Shown one piece after another: positions 57,660 through 64,000 of a DNA stretch of 64,000 bases (the first letter of the stretch is position 1; every line of letters begins with the position of its first letter). The DNA comes from Robinsoniella peoriensis. GTDB taxonomy: Bacteria; Bacillota; Clostridia; Lachnospirales; Lachnospiraceae. The notes beneath the pieces were generated by a model that did no database searches, was not told where the DNA came from, and was given only the letters and a program-made list of their open reading frames with translations. A program made the position numbers and the translations under genes. The stretch is from assembly GCF_042680125.1 (NCBI RefSeq), contig NZ_JBHTNY010000032.1; one strand, 5' to 3'.

Positions 57660-57706
57660 TTGACATTTCTGTTCTATCGCGGTAGAATCTCAATATAGAA
57701 TTCTAT
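57660..57706 (+). promoter_or_regulatory. promoter and palindromic operator of the BlaI/BlaR1-type pair
   Basis: TTGACA (57660-57665) and TAGAAT (57683-57688) with a 17-bp spacer, followed by the 12-bp palindrome ATAGAATTCTAT (57695-57706) over the likely transcript start. A further TAGAATAGAA lies just after. TTCTA/TAGAA half-sites also flank the -10 region (TTCTATCGCGGTAGAA). This is a good candidate operator for the BlaI-type repressor encoded next. Confidence 0.7.
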
Positions 57707-57764
57707 TAGAATAGAACATTTTAACTTGCTGACCATCAGCACAGTATAAAAGGAGTGCATGCAC

Positions 57765-58124
57765 ATGGATATGAAATTATTTGATTCTGAACTACGGGTC
57801 ATGGAAATTCTCTGGAAAGACGGGGATACCACAGCAAAAGAAATTGCTAAAATCTTAAAAGAACAGGTGGAATGGAGTAAGACAACCACCTATACCGTGA
57901 TAAAAAAATGTATCGATAAAGGGGCAATTGAACGAAGAGATCCGAATTTTGTCTGTCACCCGCTGGTAACACAGGAAACTGCCCAGGAGACAGAAACGAA
58001 CGAACTGATTAATAAAATGTTCGATGGTTCTGCTGACCGCCTTGTAGCATCCATACTTGGCAGAAAAGATTTATCCAAACCAGAAATTGAACGTCTTAAA
58101 GAGCTTGTACAGGATCTGGAATAG
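57765..58124 (+). CDS. BlaI/MecI/CopY-family repressor
   Basis: The 119-aa protein has the Penicillinase-R winged helix: FDSELRVMEILWKDGDTTAKEIAKILKEQVEWSKTTTYTVIKKCIDKGAIERRDPNF. A C-terminal dimer region follows (TNELINKMFDGSADRLVASILGRKDLSKPEIERLKELV). In the model systems the repressor is cleaved when its partner M56 protease senses a signal, releasing the operon. Two ATGs lie two codons apart; the second (57765) is chosen because GGAG is then 9 nt away. The gene is 9 bp before the M56 gene and behind a palindromic operator. No beta-lactamase gene is adjacent. Confidence 0.92.
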   Translation: MDMKLFDSELRVMEILWKDGDTTAKEIAKILKEQVEWSKTTTYTVIKKCIDKGAIERRDPNFVCHPLVTQETAQETETNELINKMFDGSADRLVASILGRKDLSKPEIERLKELVQDLE

Positions 58125-58133
58125 GAGGCAGTT

Positions 58134-60290
58134 ATGACATTATGGGAGATGAGTTTTTATGCAGCCGTTTTAATTATAGCAATCATTGCCATTCGTGCTA
58201 TAGCTGTGAATAGGCTGCCGAAAAAGACCTTTTTAGTATTATGGGGAGTTGTTGTCATCCGACTTTTGATTCCGTTTGCCGTTTCTTCCCAACTCAGTGT
58301 TTACAATTTAGCCAATCACCTGCAGCAGATGACAGAACATATTCCGGCATCCGGAGATAAAGTAGATTCTGCTTCTTCAGATTTAGAAACGACAGAAATT
58401 TCATCCAATGCTGACTATACGTTTCGTACCTTAAGTGAAACAATTGTGAACAATACAGCAGATGCTGCGGAAGCTGCCGCAATGGAATATACCGCCGTCA
58501 ATTCCATGGGTAATGAAGAGATGGAAGTATTTGACCATACTGTTAATGCTGCCAGTTCCTCTTTAGAAGACAAGGCAGTGCAGAGTTCTGTCGTACAGGA
58601 AACCCCCATGTCCGTGGATAAACAGCCCTTACTGTTTATCCTGTGGCTTGCAGGGGCCTTGTTCAGTGCATTGATTTTTATGGTTCCCCATATACGCTGC
58701 CGCCTGGAATACCGCACAGCTGTACCTGTTGGCAAAGAGTATCCGGATTTTATGATTAAAAACGGTTTTATCCGCCGAAAAGTACGGATAAAGCAGTACG
58801 ACCAGATTAAAACCCCTTTTACATACGGAATTTTGAAGCCTGTTATTCTCCTTCCCAAAAACATGGTGAAGCCCGATGACGCGCAGCTGCGATACGTATT
58901 AAGCCATGAATATATCCATATCCGTCACTTTGACGCACTGTTAAAATACCTCTTTGCATTTGCTGCCTGCATTCACTGGTTCAACCCATTTGTATGGATC
59001 ATGTATCTTCTGGCAAATCGCGATATCGAACTTTCCTGCGATGAGTCTGTGGTCCGCAGCTTTGGGGAAGGTTTGAAATCTGATTATGCGCGTACGCTGA
59101 TCAGCCTGGAAGAATCAAAAAGCCGATTGAACCCTCTATGCAGCCACTTTTGTAAAAATGCAGTTGAAGAAAGGATAAAAGCAATTATGAAAATAAAGAA
59201 AACCTCTTTGGCAGGTTCTGCCATAGCCCTGGTATTAACCGCCAGTATTGCCATAACATTTACAACCTCCGCCGCTGAGGCGCCCACAGAAACTGCTCTG
59301 GCTTCGGAAGCTTCTTCCAGAAATTTTGGAACAAATTCCGCAGCAGAACGGGGAATGGCTGGAAGTTCATCTGAAAGTGCAGCTGAAAACCCGGCTGAGC
59401 GTTCAGCGACAGAAAAAATTGATTTTACGAACATGAGTGAGGCTGATATTGAAAAATTAGTATCAAAGATCACAGCTGAATATGATGCTGTGAAAAAAGA
59501 AGTTGCTTCCAATTATACTGACCTGGAAAACCAACTGACTGGGAAATTAGAAAAACTCAAGAAATTAGCCGATGAGAAGACAGATTATCTGGATCCCACA
59601 TTTTTAGAACAATGGTATACTCTTACAGATGAGGTGTATAGCAGCTACAATAAATATATGGAACAATGCGCTTCCGACTATGAAAAAGTAAATACAAAAT
59701 ATGAGGACATCATGAATTCTTATTTTGATCAGGTCAGCAAACAATACGCTAAAGTTTCCGCCTCTTATTCCGCCAAGATAGAAATGCTGTACCAGAAATC
59801 TATGGAGGATGATAACAAGGATCTTGAAACTCCGGTTGATGATTATGATGCAAAAATCAATGAACTTCAAAAAGAATTAGATGCCGTCAGTCAAAAATAT
59901 GACAGTTTTACAAGAATTCTGGAAAACTCCAATAAAATCCTTGACGATTATTATGCCAAGGCAGAAACCAAGCTGGCTGAAATTGACAAAATAGCAGATC
60001 CTGTCTTTGACAGGATTGCAGCAGAACGGCAAAAAGATTATTCCAAATTTGGATTGACCCGGGATAAAAAAACCGGAAGATATTACTACAACGACAAACT
60101 GGTGCGGTATTTCGAGGACCGGATTACCTCTAAAGACGATGATCAGACATATGGCCCCTGCTTTTCAACATCCGAAGGTGTGATCGATGTATTTGCTCTT
60201 CGTGATAAAGAAGGGAATCTGACGGGTTTTGAAACATTTGCACCGGAACATACAAAAGATTATGTTAAAAAATGGTTTAACCACTCTTGA
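58134..60290 (+). CDS. BlaR1-type M56 metallopeptidase with extracellular coiled-coil domain
   Basis: The 718-aa membrane protein has helices near 7-27, 35-55 and 165-185. The M56 peptidase domain has the zinc motif HEYIHIRH (H258, E259, H262) followed by NRDIELSCDE, the third ligand region. A fourth helix lies near 360-385. Beyond the membrane, residues about 390-715 hold a Ser/Ala/Glu-rich linker and a long coiled coil (about 430-640), with the end FGLTRDKKTGRYYYNDKLV. The penicillin-binding domain of BlaR1 (SxxK, SxN, KTG) is absent, so the signal must differ from classical beta-lactam acylation. AGGAGG precedes the ATG. It is cotranscribed with the repressor and ends at a strong terminator. 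Confidence 0.88.
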   Translation: MTLWEMSFYAAVLIIAIIAIRAIAVNRLPKKTFLVLWGVVVIRLLIPFAVSSQLSVYNLANHLQQMTEHIPASGDKVDSASSDLETTEISSNADYTFRTLSETIVNNTADAAEAAAMEYTAVNSMGNEEMEVFDHTVNAASSSLEDKAVQSSVVQETPMSVDKQPLLFILWLAGALFSALIFMVPHIRCRLEYRTAVPVGKEYPDFMIKNGFIRRKVRIKQYDQIKTPFTYGILKPVILLPKNMVKPDDAQLRYVLSHEYIHIRHFDALLKYLFAFAACIHWFNPFVWIMYLLANRDIELSCDESVVRSFGEGLKSDYARTLISLEESKSRLNPLCSHFCKNAVEERIKAIMKIKKTSLAGSAIALVLTASIAITFTTSAAEAPTETALASEASSRNFGTNSAAERGMAGSSSESAAENPAERSATEKIDFTNMSEADIEKLVSKITAEYDAVKKEVASNYTDLENQLTGKLEKLKKLADEKTDYLDPTFLEQWYTLTDEVYSSYNKYMEQCASDYEKVNTKYEDIMNSYFDQVSKQYAKVSASYSAKIEMLYQKSMEDDNKDLETPVDDYDAKINELQKELDAVSQKYDSFTRILENSNKILDDYYAKAETKLAEIDKIADPVFDRIAAERQKDYSKFGLTRDKKTGRYYYNDKLVRYFEDRITSKDDDQTYGPCFSTSEGVIDVFALRDKEGNLTGFETFAPEHTKDYVKKWFNHS

Positions 60291-60355
60291 TATTTTCCGC
60301 TTCCCTGTTGTATCTTGTTAATGGTTCATCGGAGGATTTTGATTGCAAAATTAAT

Positions 60356-60402
60356 GCTGGATAAGATGGCAGGTACCTACCTGCTGCTTATCCAGCTTTT
60401 TT
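60356..60402 (+). terminator. Rho-independent terminator after the M56 gene
   Basis: Long stem GCTGGATAAG-atg-GCAGGTA / TACCTGC-tgc-TTATCCAGC followed by TTTTTT. It ends exactly where the convergent def gene stops. Confidence 0.93.
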
Positions 60403-60853
60403 AATCCACAAAACTGATTACATGTTCTAAAAATACTCTGCCATCCAGATGCTCAATCTCATGGCAGAGACATTTTGCCATAAGATCCTCTCCCTCCAGC
60501 AGAATTTCCTCTCCAAATTCATTTTGCGCCTGAACCGTTACTTTTTTAGGCCTGACAGTTATCCCCGCCTTATCCGGAAAGCTTAAACATCCTTCTATAC
60601 TCTCCTGCACCCCGCTGGTTCCGGTAATCTTAGGATTCACCAATTTTATAACACCATTTCCCATATCTATCACAACCAGACGTTTCAAAACCCCAACCTG
60701 GCATGCTGCGATCGCTGCCCCATTGGGCATCGTATGCAGCGTATCCAGCATATCATCCAAAAGCTCCCTGATTTTATCATCCACCACTGTAACCTCTTTA
60801 CATTTTTTCCTTAGTATCTCGTCTCCTTCATAACGAAGCTGCCTTACCGCCAT
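60401..60853 (-). CDS. def: peptide deformylase
   Basis: Removes the formyl group from nascent proteins, using a metal (Fe or Zn). The 150-aa protein has the three conserved motifs: GAAIAACQVGVLKRLVVID (motif I, usually GxGLAAxQ; here with AIAACQ), EGCLSFPDK (motif II with the metal Cys) and CHEIEHLDGRVF (motif III, HExxH with both His and Glu). It is of the short, type 1 or 3-like form. AAGGAG lies 7 nt before the ATG. The start lies inside the end of the XRE regulator gene (26-bp overlap), so the two are translationally coupled. An additional housekeeping def is likely elsewhere in the genome. Confidence 0.93.
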   Translation of the reverse strand: MAVRQLRYEGDEILRKKCKEVTVVDDKIRELLDDMLDTLHTMPNGAAIAACQVGVLKRLVVIDMGNGVIKLVNPKITGTSGVQESIEGCLSFPDKAGITVRPKKVTVQAQNEFGEEILLEGEDLMAKCLCHEIEHLDGRVFLEHVISFVD

Positions 60854-61091
60854 TTCCCTGCTCCTTTCTGCTGCTTTCAGCCCTGGACTTTTTCAAACTT
60901 TCCTCAAATAAAAAGACATCCTCAATACTGCATTCAAACACCCTTGAAATATCATATGCCAGCCATATGGAAGGCTCAGATTTCTCTGTTTCAATGGCAT
61001 TAATTGCCTGTCTCGAAGTACCTACCATATCCCCTAACTGAGCCTGGGTAAGTCCTTTCTTTTCTCTTAATTCTCTAATTCTGTTTTTCAT
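60828..61091 (-). CDS. XRE-family (Cro/CI-type) regulator
   Basis: The 87-aa DNA-binding protein has a helix-turn-helix at about 1-60 (IRELREKKGLTQAQLGDMVGTSRQAINAIETEKSEPSIWLAYDISRVFECSIEDVFLFEE), close to the YozG/ImmR-like small regulators. A basic tail follows. It overlaps the deformylase gene. A promoter with TTGACA and TACTAT (17-bp spacer) is seen upstream on the minus strand. A TAATGT...ACATTA dyad overlaps the start site and GTTAAC-containing tandem repeats lie further up, so it is probably self-regulated. Confidence 0.88.
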   Translation of the reverse strand: MKNRIRELREKKGLTQAQLGDMVGTSRQAINAIETEKSEPSIWLAYDISRVFECSIEDVFLFEESLKKSRAESSRKEQGNGGKAASL

Positions 61092-61117
61092 TAATCTCTC
61101 CTTGCTAAACAGGCATG

Positions 61118-61216
61118 TAATGTTAACCTTACATTATAGTAGCATGGAGATTCTTATATGTCAAGTTAACATGACACACCATTTCCCTCTGTTAACATGA
61201 CACATCTTTTCCCTCT
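61118..61216. promoter_or_regulatory. operator region of the XRE regulator with tandem 26-bp repeats
   Basis: A dyad TAATGTTAACCTTACATTA lies at 61118-61136. Two abutting 26-bp direct repeats at 61165-61190 and 61191-61216 both start GTTAACATGACACA and end CCCTCT, differing at two positions. GTTAAC occurs in the dyad and in both repeats. The region lies between the XRE-def unit and the pentapeptide gene and could control both. Confidence 0.6.
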
Positions 61217-61296
61217 TGACCATTTACCAGATACATGGCATGATAATTAAAATATGAACCTGATAAAAATCACGGTATATACATAGGAGAACACCC

Positions 61297-61875
61297 ATGC
61301 AAACATACGAAGAACAACTATTTGAGACTTTGAATCTGGAATCACAGCTCATTGAAAATGCGCATTTTATTGAATGCACCTTTTCTCATTGCAATTTTTT
61401 TGAAATGAAAATTAAAAACTGTGTTTTTGACCGGTGTACCTTCCGCAGCTGTACCTGCGCAGGCACGGACTTTAAGTATACGGATTTAAAAAACAACGAT
61501 TTTCACCACTGTTCTCTGGTTGGAATCAGCTGGGATGAGTTAAAGACCAAAAACGGCATTACACTTCCCTTTACTGCCTTTGAAAACTGTGTCTTAAAAT
61601 ATAATTATTTTGTAAAGCTAAAACTGAATCAATTTTCTTTTCAGGGAAATGTCATGGAAGAATGTTATTTTGAAGACTGCCGGATGGAGAAAACCAACTT
61701 TCAGGGCTGTCAGCTTAAAAATACAAAGTTCGCAAAAAATAACCTGGCATTCTCTGATTTCAGAGACGCCAGGGATTATATGATTGATGTTCAGACAAAT
61801 AAAGTAAAAAATGCACGTTTTTCATATCCGGAAGCCGTAAATCTGCTGACGGGACTGGGGATTATTCTGGATTAA
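61297..61875 (+). CDS. pentapeptide-repeat protein, Qnr-like
   Basis: The 192-aa protein consists of tandem pentapeptides of the A(D/N)LXX/C-x-F type. Examples are HFIECTFSHCNFFEMKIKNCVFDRCTFRSCTCAGTDFKYTDLKNNDFHHCSL and, after a break, NCVLKYNYFVKLKLNQFSFQGNVMEECYFEDCRMEKTNFQGCQLKNTKFAKNNLAFSDF. It folds as a right-handed four-sided helix. Length and the central break resemble Qnr/MfpA proteins, which mimic DNA and protect gyrase from quinolones. Whether it has that activity is unknown. GGAGAAC precedes the ATG. Confidence 0.85.
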   Translation: MQTYEEQLFETLNLESQLIENAHFIECTFSHCNFFEMKIKNCVFDRCTFRSCTCAGTDFKYTDLKNNDFHHCSLVGISWDELKTKNGITLPFTAFENCVLKYNYFVKLKLNQFSFQGNVMEECYFEDCRMEKTNFQGCQLKNTKFAKNNLAFSDFRDARDYMIDVQTNKVKNARFSYPEAVNLLTGLGIILD

Positions 61876-61899
61876 CCCCGCCCAAGCCAATTAGCGATC

Positions 61900-63759
61900 C
61901 TACATTTCCTTTTTCCGGCTGTCAAAATAGACAAACTGATCAATGGAATCTAAGATATCCGCAAAATCATCTCTGGGAGCCAGATCTATATATCTGCGCA
62001 GAAGTTCTGTCTCCTGGCTGCGGTATCTGCCGTAAAAAATATCATAGAGGTTATGTCCCCTCATATAGATTTTAAAAGTCTCCATATGCTCTTTTATGTC
62101 CTGAATACTTTCCAGATCTTTTCCCAGTACTTCTACCAGGTTCTTAGCACTTCTCAGGCGGTACAGATACTCTTTCCACTTTGTAAAAAGAATCTCATAA
62201 AATTCTTCTTCACTTTCTATAATTCCAAGCTGAGCCATAATTCCAGGATTTAAAAAGTAATTTTCAAAAGAATAGTATTTTAAAATCAGTACATTTCTCT
62301 GGGTTACCTTTGGTAACTGATCCACATCTTCCAGATTTCTCTGATCATAGTACCTGCAAAGCTGTCCCGCAAGCTTTTTGGGATCCTTGCCATCACCGTC
62401 CCGAATCATCAGAAACTGATCTCTCAGGTAAATCCGGTTCATATATTTTAAATTGGCATAAGTCTTAATATTTGTACAGCTATTCGTCGTGATAATTGCA
62501 ATCCGGGACAATTTTCCATGCCTGTCGTACACTTCCGAATAATATTTTTCAAGCAGCAGCGGAAGTCTGCTCTTATCCTGCTTCCCCTCAACAATAAAGA
62601 CAAAACTGACGTCCAGAAGGTCATTTGCAGAGTAGCCCAGATCATCCAGAATATTCCCGATATCCGTGCGCTCCCTTACAATGGAAAAATATTCTCCATC
62701 CAGTACTATCTGTCTGATCTGCCTGCTGTTAAAATTAAACAGCATATTTGGTGAATGCGTGGTAAAAATCACCTGGTTTTTCTTGGATAACCGGTAAAGT
62801 ATTTCACTGGCAACCTTTTGCAGCTGCGGATGAAGAAATATTTCCGGGTCTTCCACAAGAATAATACTGGATAAATGATTTTCTCCCTCCACATATGCTT
62901 CCAGCAGAGACAGCATGTAGATACTTCTCATACCTTTGCCCAAATGTTCTATGGGGCTAGTCGTGCCCCTCTCCTTACTGTAAGTCCTGGCATTCACTTT
63001 AAATAACCGGTCTACATCGCACTCCATTGTATAATGGATTTCTTCCATAAATCCGCCATTTCTGTGAAAGATACGATTTACCTTTTCGGAAAATTCACTT
63101 AAATTCAGCTGATAAAGCTTATATTCCAACAATTTTGAAGTTTCATACGCATTCAGCTCAACCGGACTTTTCTGATTGATCAGGCCTATGCACTGAAAAC
63201 AGTGATTGCACTGCTTTGCCTGGTCAAACAGACAGCATCCTGATCGCATCTGCGTTAACAGTTCATCCTCCTGGCACATGAGAAGATCTTCCTGTATCTG
63301 CTCCAAGTCTCTTTGTACATCGATGTAGTAAATCTTAGGCATCACTTCCTGTATGTAGCGGTTATGCTTCTTCACACCATCCCCATATCGAATCTGTCCC
63401 TCCCGGTTCACGGTAAACAAAAATGTCATGATCTCCCCGTCATAGGAAGGCAGCTTTAAACGGAAATCTTTTTCCCACACATCGTAGCGCTTATACTGGC
63501 TGACAATACCATTTCTATGCAGCATCTGCCTGTCATCCGCCGTGATCCGAACCGATACCTCTATTTCTATATTCTGCTTTTTCTCATTAAAATCTTCTTC
63601 CGTCACCGCATAAGATCCACAGACCGCACGAATTGCGTCCAGAATCGTAGTTTTTCCGGTATTGTTCTTCCCCACCAGGATTAACGCATTCTCAATATCC
63701 TGGATTTTCATATCCCGTATCCACTTGAAATTGCGGATATGCAGGCCTGTGAACTGCAT
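61900..63759 (-). CDS. OLD-family ATPase with TOPRIM nuclease domain
   Basis: The 619-aa protein has an ABC/SMC-like ATPase with Walker A GKNNTGKT (30-37), signature-type region IEHLGKGMRSIYMLSLLEAYVEG, Walker B SIILVEDPEIFLHP and the His switch FTTHSPNML. The C-terminal TOPRIM domain follows, with VSFVFIVEGKQDKSRLP (Glu motif) and MIRDGDGKDP (DxD). A cysteine cluster (C175, C176, C184, C187, C190 in GCCLFDQAKQCNHCFQC) sits inside the ATPase and may bind metal. OLD proteins are nucleases, often anti-phage. The ATG at 63759 follows AGAGGTG; in-frame starts at 63852 (after AGAGGGAC) or 63888 would add a non-typical N-terminus. No GajB-type helicase is adjacent. Confidence 0.88.
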   Translation of the reverse strand: MQFTGLHIRNFKWIRDMKIQDIENALILVGKNNTGKTTILDAIRAVCGSYAVTEEDFNEKKQNIEIEVSVRITADDRQMLHRNGIVSQYKRYDVWEKDFRLKLPSYDGEIMTFLFTVNREGQIRYGDGVKKHNRYIQEVMPKIYYIDVQRDLEQIQEDLLMCQEDELLTQMRSGCCLFDQAKQCNHCFQCIGLINQKSPVELNAYETSKLLEYKLYQLNLSEFSEKVNRIFHRNGGFMEEIHYTMECDVDRLFKVNARTYSKERGTTSPIEHLGKGMRSIYMLSLLEAYVEGENHLSSIILVEDPEIFLHPQLQKVASEILYRLSKKNQVIFTTHSPNMLFNFNSRQIRQIVLDGEYFSIVRERTDIGNILDDLGYSANDLLDVSFVFIVEGKQDKSRLPLLLEKYYSEVYDRHGKLSRIAIITTNSCTNIKTYANLKYMNRIYLRDQFLMIRDGDGKDPKKLAGQLCRYYDQRNLEDVDQLPKVTQRNVLILKYYSFENYFLNPGIMAQLGIIESEEEFYEILFTKWKEYLYRLRSAKNLVEVLGKDLESIQDIKEHMETFKIYMRGHNLYDIFYGRYRSQETELLRRYIDLAPRDDFADILDSIDQFVYFDSRKKEM

Positions 63760-63932
63760 ATGAAGCACCTCTTTTCTTTTGAGCGTCTTCCCATTCTCAT
63801 ACAATCCCCGAAAACAATTACATTTCAGGTTCAATTTGATTGGCTCTGCCATTTTGTCCCTCTTCGGTTTAGACGTTGTTAGTTTCATTATAGCAATAAT
63901 ATTGGGGAATATACAACAAATTTAATTTCCTA

Positions 63933-63963
63933 TTGACATTGCCACAATGCTAAGGTTTATGAT
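63933..63963 (+). promoter_or_regulatory. promoter with 19-bp spacer at the right edge
   Basis: TTGACA (63933-63938) and TATGAT (63958-63963) are 19 bp apart, with a small dyad CATTG-cca-CAATG in the spacer. A long spacer with internal symmetry is typical of promoters activated by MerR-family proteins. The gene it would serve lies beyond the window. Confidence 0.4.
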
Positions 63964-64000
63964 ATTCTCAGAACCGGTTCCACTATACTATAAACTTTCA

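Noticed and set aside
58134..60290. Beta-lactam sensor (true BlaR1/MecR1)
   Set aside because: No SxxK, SxN or KTG motif in the extracellular part, and no beta-lactamase or PBP gene next to it.
61165..61216. Start of a CRISPR array from the two 26-bp direct repeats
   Set aside because: There are only two copies directly abutting with no spacer and no cas genes nearby; an operator is more likely.

Overview
The window looks like a chromosomal segment of a spore-forming, anaerobic Clostridia bacterium, most likely Lachnospiraceae. The grounds are sporulation and germination genes (SpoIIR, a GerA/GerB/GerC-type set, a SPOCS-LysM protein), rubrerythrin, small families typical of gut Lachnospiraceae (CD3324-like, YjdF, DUF6179/DUF6323-like), moderate-to-low GC and AGGAGG-type ribosome binding sites. 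No rRNA, tRNA, CRISPR array, phage or large transposon was seen.

Layout. 0.1-8.2 kb: spoIIR, a gerA-gerB-gerC operon, ispE with a GntR/FCD regulator, a SPOCS-LysM coat-type protein and a PrcB-like lipoprotein. 8.2-11.6 kb: a p-aminobenzoate operon (pabA, pabB, HAD phosphatase, pabC), divergent from malQ and plsC (11.7-14.0 kb). 14.1-15.6 kb: a retron-type reverse transcriptase with a candidate msr-msd RNA upstream, the two separated by a 165-bp palindromic repeat. 15.7-21.3 kb: an FtsX-type ABC transporter with its two-component system and four tandem 11-bp operator-like repeats. 21.5-23.2 kb: two uncharacterised paired proteins. 23.2-28.4 kb: a monomethylamine-methyltransferase (MtmB) homologue with leucine where pyrrolysine normally sits, plus an NCS2 permease and a small beta-barrel-like protein, divergent from adenine deaminase. 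28.5-34.1 kb: a very large secreted papain-like protease with an aldo/keto reductase. 34.3-38.6 kb: cell-wall genes murF, ddl and an L,D-transpeptidase.

38.9-45.0 kb: class-Ic-type aminotransferase, minimal zincin, aldehyde dehydrogenase, a 57-aa protein plus MATE pump, and serine acetyltransferase. 45.1-50.2 kb: a second FtsX ABC transporter with its two-component system. 50.3-56.5 kb: MATE pump, Cu/Zn-SOD-like protein without a signal peptide, cysteine hydrolase, PHP phosphoesterase, rubrerythrin and a small ABC exporter. 56.5-61.1 kb: yjdF with a probable yjdF riboswitch, a 24-codon peptide gene with overlapping hairpins, a CD3324-like protein, a BlaI/BlaR1-type pair with a coiled-coil sensor, and a peptide deformylase coupled to an XRE regulator. 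61.3-63.8 kb: a pentapeptide-repeat protein and an OLD-family ATPase/nuclease.

Much of the window concerns envelope stress and export: two ABC/two-component modules, two MATE pumps, a BlaI/BlaR1 pair and peptidoglycan enzymes. The most unusual parts are the retron without an evident effector, the non-pyrrolysine MtmB cluster, the peptide/hairpin leader at 57.25 kb, and a terminator-like hairpin at 7.7 kb that also carries a Shine-Dalgarno sequence. All assignments come from reading the sequence and from family knowledge; no database search was run.
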